Of a DNA stretch of 64,000 bases, positions 35,271 through 43,092 are shown one piece after another. Origin of the DNA: Catalinimonas alkaloidigena (GTDB lineage: Bacteria; Bacteroidota; Bacteroidia; Cytophagales; Flexibacteraceae); NCBI RefSeq assembly GCF_900100765.1, contig NZ_FNFO01000008.1, positions 1 to 64,000 on the forward strand, in the 5' to 3' direction. Both the position numbers and the translations under genes were made by a program. Within the stretch, counting starts at the first letter, position 1. The number at the start of each line of letters is the position of its first letter. Under the pieces are notes generated by a model. It was not told the origin of the DNA and did not search any database. It worked only from the letters and a program-made list of their open reading frames with translations.

Positions 35271-36454
35271 AGAAATACGTTGTATGGTCTGGGTGGAAGC
35301 TCGTAGGGCTGAGTTGCATCATTTTGGGAATGTGGTCGGGGCAAGGCCTTGCTCAGACACCCGCCGTAGTAGTCCAGGAGCTGGAGGATCGGTGGCTCTA
35401 CTTTGATGAAGAATACGAAGCCTATGTTCCCTGGCTGGGCGCAGCAGAACAACCCACCCATACGTTGAGTCTTGAGCTAAAAGCCGACAGCCTGCAGCCT
35501 TATCAGTTGCGGTTTGTGACCACGCCTGAGTTGTGTCTGTTTGTCAACCAGCAACTTTACAAATGCTATGACCGAACCGATACGCTGACGGTTCCGCTGG
35601 CCAACCTGGCAAAACAATTTGCTACCTCGCAACTCTTCCTCACGTTCTACCATCCGCAACGCGTCGCGGGTGCCATCAAAGCTCCCCAATTGATTTTGCC
35701 GAAGCAAGCGGTAGCACCACCCGCCCTCGAAACCTCCGAGGGACCTGTACTTTCCTTTGCCCGGCGCCCGGTCGATCGTTCTTTTCAGGATACCCTGATG
35801 CTCAGCCTGCTTGTGCTGTGCAGCCTGTACGTAGTCGCGAAGAACTCGGCCCCCCGGACTTTCGGAGCGTTTTTAAACTTCCGCAAACTCTTTACGGCTT
35901 CGGTCTATGATTACACGCCCAGCAGTCAGCGCACCTGGAGCGGGGTCATCCCGCTGCTGATTTTGATCAACAGCGTGGCTATTGGGTTTATTCTGCTTTC
36001 GCTGCAACGCTTTATTCCGTTTCAGTTGGCAGATATCCCGTTTTTCGAAGGAGATTACACCCTGACCGGGCGCTTCGTGCGCTTATCGCTCATCGCCCTT
36101 TTCTACTACGTGTTCATCTACCTTACCATCCACCTTCTGGGATGGCTTTTCAGCATACGGCAAGCGGCCGACGTGCATTTTTATGAGTTCACCCGCTTTA
36201 CGACACTGATGTGCTTGCTGATGATCCTCCTGATTTTAGGGGACATGCAGGCGCATTTTCTGGGTCAAAAGTTTTTTGTGATCGGACTGGCGGCCACGGC
36301 GTTAGGCTTTACGCTATTGCGGATCATAAAAATGGTCGTCGTTTTAAATAAGTCGCTGCCCTACAAAAAGGTATATATATTTTCGTACCTTTGCGCCACG
36401 GAATTCATCCCTTTTTTCGTTGTAATCAAATACTTGCAAGTTTACACCAAGTGA
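35267..36454 (+). CDS. DUF4271 membrane protein
   Basis: A 395-residue protein. A signal peptide (MKKYVVWSGW to GLAQT) precedes a soluble periplasmic part of about 150 residues, followed by six or so transmembrane helices beginning with DTLMLSLLVLCSLYVVAKN. It fits the Bacteroidota DUF4271 family, which sits beside hemD and T9SS genes in many genomes. Its function is unknown. The start overlaps the previous stop. A promoter-like -7 for the next gene lies inside its 3' end (36386-36393). Confidence 0.8.
   Translation: MKKYVVWSGWKLVGLSCIILGMWSGQGLAQTPAVVVQELEDRWLYFDEEYEAYVPWLGAAEQPTHTLSLELKADSLQPYQLRFVTTPELCLFVNQQLYKCYDRTDTLTVPLANLAKQFATSQLFLTFYHPQRVAGAIKAPQLILPKQAVAPPALETSEGPVLSFARRPVDRSFQDTLMLSLLVLCSLYVVAKNSAPRTFGAFLNFRKLFTASVYDYTPSSQRTWSGVIPLLILINSVAIGFILLSLQRFIPFQLADIPFFEGDYTLTGRFVRLSLIALFYYVFIYLTIHLLGWLFSIRQAADVHFYEFTRFTTLMCLLMILLILGDMQAHFLGQKFFVIGLAATALGFTLLRIIKMVVVLNKSLPYKKVYIFSYLCATEFIPFFVVIKYLQVYTK
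36386..36393 (+). promoter_or_regulatory. -7 element inside DUF4271, for hemD
   Basis: TACCTTTG is an exact -7 match near the end of the DUF4271 gene, 72 bases before the hemD ATG. A clear TTG at -33 is absent. Confidence 0.4.
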
Positions 36455-36465
36455 GTAGCGTAAGC

Positions 36466-37254
36466 ATGAATAATACTGTTACCAGGGATGCAAAGGATCG
36501 GCATACCCAAGTAAAGAGTATCCTGGTTTCTCAACCTGAACCCTCTGACGAAAACTCTCCTTACTATGCATTGGCACGCAAATACGGCATCCAAGTCGAT
36601 TTCAGGCCATTTATTCAGGTAGAGTCGGTCTCTCTTAAAGAGTTCCGAAAGCAGAAGGTCAACATCCTGGACCACACGGCGGTTATTTTTACAAGCCGCA
36701 ATGCAATCGACAATTACTTCCGAATCTGCCAAGAGAGCAAGATCGAAGTTCCTGCTGATATGAAATACTTCTGTATTTCGGATCAAACGGCTTTTTATCT
36801 GCAGAAGTATATCGTTGTCCGGAAACGGAAAATTTTCACAGGAAGCAAGACAGCCACGGATCTGATCGAGGTGCTCAAGAAGCATAAGAACGAAAAGTTT
36901 CTTTTTCCTTGCTCGAACATTCGGAAAAATGACATTCCGGATTACCTCGCGAAAAACAACTACAAGTTCACGGAAGCGGTTCTGTACAAGACAGTTGCCA
37001 GCGATTTGTCTGACTTAGCGGATGTCAATTACGACATCATCGCCTTCTTCAGTCCATCGGGCATCAACTCGCTTTTCGTCAATTTTCCCGACTTCAAACA
37101 AAATGCAACGCGTATTGCCGCTTTCGGCCCCACAACCGCCAAGGCAGTGCACGATGCGAATTTGATTTTGGACATTGAGGCCCCTCTGCCGAATGCACCG
37201 TCGATGACGGGCGCGCTAGAAGATTATATCAAGAAGGTTAACGGAAACAAATAG
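36466..37254 (+). CDS. hemD: Uroporphyrinogen-III synthase
   Basis: A 262-residue protein that closes the tetrapyrrole ring. HemD proteins share little identity; here the recognisable parts are VKSILVSQPEPSDENSPYYALARKYG, AVIFTSRNAIDNYFRIC and AFGPTTAKAVHDANL. The order DUF4271-hemD-porP is typical of Bacteroidota. The start is the ATG at 36466; an upstream TTG would extend it into the DUF4271 gene. HemW, encoded nearby, is another heme protein but on the other strand. Confidence 0.87.
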   Translation: MNNTVTRDAKDRHTQVKSILVSQPEPSDENSPYYALARKYGIQVDFRPFIQVESVSLKEFRKQKVNILDHTAVIFTSRNAIDNYFRICQESKIEVPADMKYFCISDQTAFYLQKYIVVRKRKIFTGSKTATDLIEVLKKHKNEKFLFPCSNIRKNDIPDYLAKNNYKFTEAVLYKTVASDLSDLADVNYDIIAFFSPSGINSLFVNFPDFKQNATRIAAFGPTTAKAVHDANLILDIEAPLPNAPSMTGALEDYIKKVNGNK

Positions 37255-37298
37255 TACGCGAGTAGTATTTGCCAATTCCACACAGTAGGGAGTTGCTG

Positions 37299-37322
37299 AT
37301 TGCCGTTTAATTTTACGGCAAT
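37299..37322 (+). repeat. Hairpin after hemD
   Basis: ATTGCCGT and ACGGCAAT form an 8-bp stem with an 8-base AT loop. No T-run follows, so it may be a weak terminator or a regulatory stem before porP. Confidence 0.4.
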
Positions 37323-37352
37323 AAAGTTTCGGAGAATCAGTTATTTAGGTGT

Positions 37353-37373
37353 CGGTCGTTATATTTACGACCG
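37353..37373 (+). promoter_or_regulatory. Palindrome over the porP -7 region
   Basis: CGGTCGT and ACGACCG are 7-bp inverted arms around TATATTT. The loop plus next base, TATATTTA, resembles the TAnnTTTG -7 box with one mismatch. This would place an operator-like palindrome over the porP core promoter, 27 bases before the ATG. Confidence 0.5.
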
Positions 37374-37399
37374 CCCTTTCTCGGAACTGAATCAGCTAT

Positions 37400-38350
37400 A
37401 TGAAAAAGACATTTACCCTACTGTTATTGGTTCTTCTCACTGGCAAAGTGCTGGCCCAGCAAGACGAACACTTTAGCCATTACATGTTTAATTCGTTTGT
37501 GCTCAATCCGGGGTATGCGGGTTTGGCAGGAGCAGGTGAATTTGTACTGGTGAGCAGGGCGCAGTGGCTAGGATACGGAGGCATTGGAGAAGGCGCGCCC
37601 AGCACAACTGCGGCTTCTTTCAACATGCCCATTCTGTCGCTTAATAGCGGAGCAGGTGCGCACTTTATCCACGACCGCCTAGGGGCTACCGTCATCAACC
37701 GTTTTTACGCCAGTTACGCCTACCACTTTGTAATCGGGAAAGGAAAACTCGGCTTCGGTGGCCGGGCAGGTGTCTACAACATGGGAGTGGATGGCACCCT
37801 TTACGTTCCACCTACTCCAGGGGAAGATCCTGCCATTCCTTCCGGGTCAGAATCGCAGTACCGTCCTGACTTCGATCTGGGTGCCTGGTACGCCACTGAA
37901 AAGTATTATGTAGGGGCTACGGTTGCCCACCTGATGCGTTCGCAATTCAACCTGAATACCGAACTGGCCGTCAACCCCCTCGAGCACCACGCTTACCTAA
38001 CGGGTGGTTACGTATTCAAGCCTACTTATGCCTTAACAGTTACTCCTTCCGCCATTTTCAAGTACGAGTTTGCCAGAGGAGAGTACCAGTTTGAGGTGAG
38101 TACATTAGCGAATTACAATGAGAAGTTCTGGGGTGGCTTATCGTACCGCGAGGGCGATGCCATTACCGCGCTCGTAGGAATCAGTGCGCTGAAAGAGAAC
38201 CAACTCCGTTTCAGCTACGCATTCGATTACACCATCACAGGGCAAGATGGGAAGAAACCCACGTCACACGAAGTGATGCTTTCTTACCGTTTACCACGTC
38301 CCGAAGCTGGCAGGAAACCTATTGTCCGTACACCACGTTTCCGCCACTAA
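37400..38350 (+). CDS. porP: PorP/SprF type IX secretion outer membrane protein
   Basis: A 316-residue protein with a signal peptide (to LAQQD) and the PorP/SprF N-terminal stretch HFSHYMFNSFVLNPGYAGL. The rest is a beta-barrel pattern ending in Y-rich strands. It helps anchor SprB-type adhesins or T9SS substrates at the outer membrane. It heads the order porP-gldK-gldL-gldM-gldN, equivalent to porPKLMN of Porphyromonas. It is separated from gldK by 183 bases that hold a -7 box. Confidence 0.92.
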   Translation: MKKTFTLLLLVLLTGKVLAQQDEHFSHYMFNSFVLNPGYAGLAGAGEFVLVSRAQWLGYGGIGEGAPSTTAASFNMPILSLNSGAGAHFIHDRLGATVINRFYASYAYHFVIGKGKLGFGGRAGVYNMGVDGTLYVPPTPGEDPAIPSGSESQYRPDFDLGAWYATEKYYVGATVAHLMRSQFNLNTELAVNPLEHHAYLTGGYVFKPTYALTVTPSAIFKYEFARGEYQFEVSTLANYNEKFWGGLSYREGDAITALVGISALKENQLRFSYAFDYTITGQDGKKPTSHEVMLSYRLPRPEAGRKPIVRTPRFRH

Positions 38351-38533
38351 TTATCAAGGTTTTTCGGCGGCCAGCCACGCGCTTTTTGTTTGGCTGACTT
38401 TTGAAAACAAATATTACAATATGCAGATAATCTGCGCGTTCGAGAAGAATAAAGAAGGGCTTCCTCTAACTTTGTAACTCTCTAGGAATTAGTCTCATTA
38501 CAGTAAAACAGTGAATCAAACGAAACAGGTATT
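38351..38533 (+). promoter_or_regulatory. porP-gldK spacer with a -7 element
   Basis: TAACTTTG at 38467-38474 is an exact -7 match, 59 bases before gldK. A weak stem (CAGCCA/TGGCTG, 38372-38396) may reduce read-through from porP. gldK therefore probably has its own promoter besides read-through. Confidence 0.55.
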
Positions 38534-39568
38534 ATGAACAAGTGTGTGTCTGTTAAGGTGCTCTCCGCAACATTGCTGGTGGGTATGGCTACCCTCTCAG
38601 GCTGCGGCCTGCTGGGAGGCAAAAACCGGCTGGAAGGTGAGTTAACCGGCGTGCAGGACCGGCCCACATGGTATCAGTCTGTGCCCTACGGGATGGTTGT
38701 ATGCCCTGGTGGTACGTTCCATATGGGTCAGGCTGACGAAGATGTGCCCGTCTCCCTGATCAACATGAACAAGCAGGTGACCATCGGCTCTTTCTACATG
38801 GACGATACAGAGATCCGAAATAATGAGTACCGCCAGTTTGTTCAAGCATTGCTTGAGGATTCGGTAGATGTGTTGGGTGAAGAAAATATCATGCGCGATT
38901 ACTATCCTGACACGACCGTCTGGATGCGCGACTTCACGCACCACATGGGTGACCCGATGCTGGAATATTATTATCAACACCCCGCCTTTGATGACTACCC
39001 TGTAGTTGGAGTAGATTGGAAAGCTGCCAAATACTTCTGCGAATGGCGTACGAATTATTTGAATACTACGCGGGCAGAAAAAGGCCTTCCCCCCATGCCT
39101 AAATTCCGTTTGCCTTCCGAGGCCGAGTGGGAATATGCAGCCCGGGGTGGACGTGACATGAACCCTTATCCTTGGGGTGGCCCTTACATCCGCAACATGA
39201 AAGGCTGTATGCTGGCCAACTTTAAGCCTGGCCGCGGTAACTACTACGACGATGGTTTCTCGTATACCGCTCCAGTCGGCTCTTACTTCTCAAACGACTA
39301 CGGTCTGTACGACATGTCCGGAAACGTTTCAGAATGGTGCGAAGATGCTTTCAACGAAGCCGCTATGCCTCTGGTGTGGGATCTTAACCCCACTTACTTT
39401 GACGAAAGCGAGCCGCGTAAAGTAGTAAGAGGCGGTTCTTGGAAGGACATTGCTTATTATCTGCAAACAGGTTCACGCACGTTCGAGTACGAGGACTCTA
39501 CCAAATCTTTCATCGGCTTCCGCTGTGTAGTGACCTACCTAGGTCGTTCAGCTGGCGACGAATTTTAA
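38534..39568 (+). CDS. gldK: Gliding/T9SS lipoprotein GldK (PorK)
   Basis: A 344-residue lipoprotein. The lipobox TLSGC gives Cys24. The mature part is a formylglycine-generating-enzyme (SUMF1)-like domain (PGGTFHMGQ to GGSWKDIAYY and FIGFRCV), as in all GldK proteins, with no evidence of catalysis. GldK forms a periplasmic ring with GldN that links the GldLM motor to the translocon. It is followed by gldL after 113 bases. Confidence 0.94.
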   Translation: MNKCVSVKVLSATLLVGMATLSGCGLLGGKNRLEGELTGVQDRPTWYQSVPYGMVVCPGGTFHMGQADEDVPVSLINMNKQVTIGSFYMDDTEIRNNEYRQFVQALLEDSVDVLGEENIMRDYYPDTTVWMRDFTHHMGDPMLEYYYQHPAFDDYPVVGVDWKAAKYFCEWRTNYLNTTRAEKGLPPMPKFRLPSEAEWEYAARGGRDMNPYPWGGPYIRNMKGCMLANFKPGRGNYYDDGFSYTAPVGSYFSNDYGLYDMSGNVSEWCEDAFNEAAMPLVWDLNPTYFDESEPRKVVRGGSWKDIAYYLQTGSRTFEYEDSTKSFIGFRCVVTYLGRSAGDEF

Positions 39569-39681
39569 TCAGCACATTTATCATCTATTTTCAATACCCG
39601 CAATACCTATTTGCAGTACAACCTGTGAATAGCATTTGCAACCACATCATCTATCATCACTAACTTAAAATTGACAGAGGA

Positions 39682-40512
39682 ATGAGTACCAAAAAAGTTG
39701 TAAAACCGAAAGGCAAAGGCGCTCCTAAAGCTAGCTTCCGCGATGTATTTTATGAGAAATACGCTCCTATCGCGACCGGTCTTGGTGCCGCAGTTGTAAT
39801 TGTCGGTGCACTCTTTAAAATTCAGCACTGGCCAGGGGGTAGCCCCATCCTGACGGCTGGTCTGGCAACAGAAGCCTGCTTGTTTGTCATGTTTGCCTTC
39901 GCCCCTCAGCACAAAGATCCCGATTGGACACGCGTTTATCCCCAACTGGGTGATGACTACGAAGGTGCTATCGGCGAAACTGAACAGCCTGGCAAAGGCC
40001 TGACTAAAAAGCTGGATACAATGCTTGCCGATGCACGTGTTGACGATCAGCTGATCCAGAGCTTAGGCAATAGCTTCCGCGGTCTGAGCGAGAACGTATC
40101 GAAGCTGTCGCACATTGGCGATGCTGCTGTCGCTACCAACGAGTACGCGCAGAATGCCAAAGTAGCCGCTAAGTCGCTGCAGGAAATGAACAAGTCGTAC
40201 GGAGCAACAGTTGATGCAATGTCTTCAATGGCTACTGCTTCTGACGATGCGAAGAAGTATCACACACAAGTTCAAACCGTTACCAAAAACTTGGGAGCTC
40301 TGAACGCTGTGTATGAAATGGAGCTGCAGGATACCAACAATCACCTGAAGGCGCTGAACAAGTTCTACGGCAACATTTCAGCTGCCATGGAAAATGTAAA
40401 CGAAGCCACGAAGGATACGCAGCAATTCAAAGCTGAGATGTCGAAACTGACGAACAATCTTTCATCGCTTAACAACGTGTACGGCAATATGCTGACCGCA
40501 ATGAAAGGTTAA
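39682..40512 (+). CDS. gldL: Gliding motor protein GldL (PorL)
   Basis: A 276-residue inner membrane protein. Two helices at about residues 27-45 and 55-75 hold the proton path; Lys46-His49 (FKIQHWPGG) and Glu64 in the second helix fit residues shown to matter in other GldL proteins. The rest is cytoplasmic, with long helices and repeated S/T-M-K patterns. With GldM it forms the proton-driven rotary motor of type IX secretion and gliding. Confidence 0.94.
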   Translation: MSTKKVVKPKGKGAPKASFRDVFYEKYAPIATGLGAAVVIVGALFKIQHWPGGSPILTAGLATEACLFVMFAFAPQHKDPDWTRVYPQLGDDYEGAIGETEQPGKGLTKKLDTMLADARVDDQLIQSLGNSFRGLSENVSKLSHIGDAAVATNEYAQNAKVAAKSLQEMNKSYGATVDAMSSMATASDDAKKYHTQVQTVTKNLGALNAVYEMELQDTNNHLKALNKFYGNISAAMENVNEATKDTQQFKAEMSKLTNNLSSLNNVYGNMLTAMKG

Positions 40513-40550
40513 TTGATTTCTTATAATCCTAAAAAAACACTTAGAAACAA

Positions 40551-42179
40551 ATGGCAGGAGGAAAAGAAACACCACGTCAGAAGCTTATCAACCTGATGTA
40601 TCTGGTGCTACTTGCGATGCTCGCCCTGCAAGTGAGTTCAGCAATTATTCAAAAGTTCGTCTTTCTGAATAAGAGCTTGGAAAATGCACTTGCTGAGACT
40701 GTTCAGCGCAACGAAACTCAGATCAGCGGTATTGAACAAGCAGTTACGCAACGTGATAACCAACCCAAGGAAGTAAAGATCCTGGAAACCGCGAAAGACC
40801 TTCGTTCACGCAGCAAAACGCTGATCGAAGAAATGGAAGGTATCAAAGCCGAACTCATCACGATGACAGGCGGCGAAGCGACCGAAGGCGTTGGCTACAA
40901 CGGCGCGAAGAACGAAGATGAAGTTGCTCAACTCATGATTGGCCCCGGTGATACCAAGAAGGGAAAAGCGTATGAGTTGAAGAGCAAGCTGAACCAGTAC
41001 ACAGAGTTTCTGAATGGGTTGGTACAGCAGCATAACTTGAGAGGAATCCAGGCATTCTCGCCCCTAGCGTTGGATGCGAAAGAAGATCCGATCACGAAGA
41101 AAGATAAAGAACAGAAAAGCAAAGATTTTGCTCAACTGAACTTTGAATCTACACCGATGGTAGCTGCCCTGGCGGTATTGACCGACAAGCAAAGCAAAGT
41201 AGCTACGTACGAAGCCACGGTTTTGAATGCCCTGGCCGCAGAAGTAGGTGCTACGGACATCAAACTGGGTCAGCTGATTCCGATGGCGCGTGCAGAATCT
41301 CGCGTAGTGGCTGCTGGCACGAAATATCGCGCTGAGATGTTCATCTCAGGTGTTATGCGCGGTGCCAACCCGGTAATGCGCTATGAAGGTAAGCCTTTGG
41401 AAGTAGACAGCCGTGGTGTCGGTGTCATTGAGTTCACCGCTGCAGGTGGCAACTACGATGCCGATGACAAATTGGAAAAGACGTGGACGGCAGAAATCGT
41501 AGCGCCCGATCCGGTAACAGGTAAGGACTCGGTTTACAAACTCACAGAGAAGTACATTGTAGCTAAGCCGGTAATGCAGATCCAGTCGGCTTCTGTACAA
41601 GCCTTGTACCGCAACTGCGGCAACGACCTGAGCGTACAGGTTCCAGCACTGGGTGCCACTTACGATCCTTCTTTCAACGTAAAAGGTGGTTCGTCCATCA
41701 AAGGCGGCAAGAAAGGTGAAGTAGTAGTCATCCCGACCGAGAAGAGTGTAACCCTGACCGTCAGCAGCGGTGGTAGTGTGATCGGTAGCCAGGAATTTAA
41801 CGTACGTCCTGTACCGAAGCCTGAAATCGTTCCTTACGTAGGGAACCGCCCTGCCAACGTCAAAATTGGTGAAAACGGTTGCCCTCGTTCTATCACGATG
41901 CAAGCGATTCCGGACGACGATTTCAAAGCTCAGCTGCCGAAAGAAGCACGCTACGGTGTAACTGCATACGAAGTAACGCTGGCACGTGGCAAGCGCGGCC
42001 TCGGTAAAGTTGACTCACGTGGCCCTCAAGTTGACCTGTCTTCATTGGCTGCCAAGGCTCAGCCTGGCGACCGCCTGGTAATCGAAGTGAAAGAAGTGAA
42101 GCGGAGAAACTTCCAGGACAAAGTAGAAGATATCAACATCGGCACGTCTAGCTCAATCATTAACATTCCGATTAACTAA
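40551..42179 (+). CDS. gldM: Gliding motor protein GldM (PorM)
   Basis: A 542-residue protein with one N-terminal transmembrane helix (KLINLMYLVLLAMLALQVSS, about residues 11-30) and a long periplasmic arm of four domains. It begins MAGGKETPRQKLINLMYL, the classic GldM start. It transmits motor rotation to the GldK-GldN ring. It begins 38 bases after gldL. Confidence 0.95.
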   Translation: MAGGKETPRQKLINLMYLVLLAMLALQVSSAIIQKFVFLNKSLENALAETVQRNETQISGIEQAVTQRDNQPKEVKILETAKDLRSRSKTLIEEMEGIKAELITMTGGEATEGVGYNGAKNEDEVAQLMIGPGDTKKGKAYELKSKLNQYTEFLNGLVQQHNLRGIQAFSPLALDAKEDPITKKDKEQKSKDFAQLNFESTPMVAALAVLTDKQSKVATYEATVLNALAAEVGATDIKLGQLIPMARAESRVVAAGTKYRAEMFISGVMRGANPVMRYEGKPLEVDSRGVGVIEFTAAGGNYDADDKLEKTWTAEIVAPDPVTGKDSVYKLTEKYIVAKPVMQIQSASVQALYRNCGNDLSVQVPALGATYDPSFNVKGGSSIKGGKKGEVVVIPTEKSVTLTVSSGGSVIGSQEFNVRPVPKPEIVPYVGNRPANVKIGENGCPRSITMQAIPDDDFKAQLPKEARYGVTAYEVTLARGKRGLGKVDSRGPQVDLSSLAAKAQPGDRLVIEVKEVKRRNFQDKVEDINIGTSSSIINIPIN

Positions 42180-42187
42180 AACATCGC

Positions 42188-43039
42188 ATGAAAAATTGGT
42201 GGAAAATTGCCTTAGGTGCTGCATTGACGACAAGTCTATCCGTGACGAGTTACGGCCAAGATGCGTCTGACTATGGAGAAGATGGCTACAACCATAATTC
42301 GGTTCACCCGATTCACCAGTCGGATCAAATGTACCGGATGGGCATCTGGCGTCGGATAAATTTGAAAAACAAGGTGAATGCTCCCTTCTTTGCACAAGGC
42401 AACGAGATCACCAAAATTATCATCGATGCTGTAAAAGAAGGTCGGTTGGTGCCGTACCAGAACGACTCGCTAAAGAGTACAATGACGCGTGAAGAGTTCG
42501 TTCAGAAAATCACTATGGAAGACGAGGGGCTCGATGCCGATGCTGGCTTGAGCGATGACCTAGGCTTCGGCGATGGTGGTTTCTTCGAAGGAGATGCCGC
42601 AGCCCCTGCAGTGGCTGCCTCTAACGAGTACTTCCCCCAGGATCTGTACCTGATGGAATTGCGTGAGGATCTCATCTTTGACAAGACGCGCTCTCGGATG
42701 TACTACGACATCCTGGCCTTGTCAATGATTCTGCCGGCAGAAAAAACTGCCAAAGGCATCGATGAGCCAATCGCTACGTTCCGTTTTAAAGACTTGGTCG
42801 AAGTGTTCGAGCAAACGCCAAACGCCAAGTGGTACAACACGTACAACCGCGCGGAAGACAAGCAACTGGCAGATGCGTTCGAGTTGCGTCTGTTCCATTC
42901 TTATATCATTAAGATGTCGAACCCCCGCGATCAGCAGTTGACAGATATTTACAACTCTGATGCGCTAGCAGGTATGATTGCTTCCCAGCAGATGGAGCAC
43001 AAAATCATCGAATGGGAAAACGACCTGTGGGACTATTGA
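42188..43039 (+). CDS. gldN: Gliding/T9SS ring protein GldN (PorN)
   Basis: A 283-residue periplasmic protein with a signal peptide (to SYGQD), the DQMYRMGIWRRINLKNKVN stretch and RLFHSYIIKMSNP near the end, typical of GldN. It forms the ring with GldK. An acidic, Gly-rich insert (DAGLSDDLGFGDGGFFEGDAAAP) near residues 115-140 is longer than I expect in the family. It starts 8 bases after gldM and ends before a bidirectional terminator. Confidence 0.94.
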   Translation: MKNWWKIALGAALTTSLSVTSYGQDASDYGEDGYNHNSVHPIHQSDQMYRMGIWRRINLKNKVNAPFFAQGNEITKIIIDAVKEGRLVPYQNDSLKSTMTREEFVQKITMEDEGLDADAGLSDDLGFGDGGFFEGDAAAPAVAASNEYFPQDLYLMELREDLIFDKTRSRMYYDILALSMILPAEKTAKGIDEPIATFRFKDLVEVFEQTPNAKWYNTYNRAEDKQLADAFELRLFHSYIIKMSNPRDQQLTDIYNSDALAGMIASQQMEHKIIEWENDLWDY

Positions 43040-43061
43040 TTTGATTCGCTGTTTCGTTGTT

Positions 43062-43092
43062 AAAAGGAGAGCTACGTTTGGCTCTCCTTTTT
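43062..43092. terminator. Bidirectional terminator gldN/uvrC
   Basis: An 11-bp stem, AAAAGGAGAGC with GCTCTCCTTTT, around an 8-base loop, with a T-run on the + side. One arm is the last codons of uvrC (Lys-Lys-Glu-Ser), so the uvrC coding end doubles as terminator. Confidence 0.8.
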
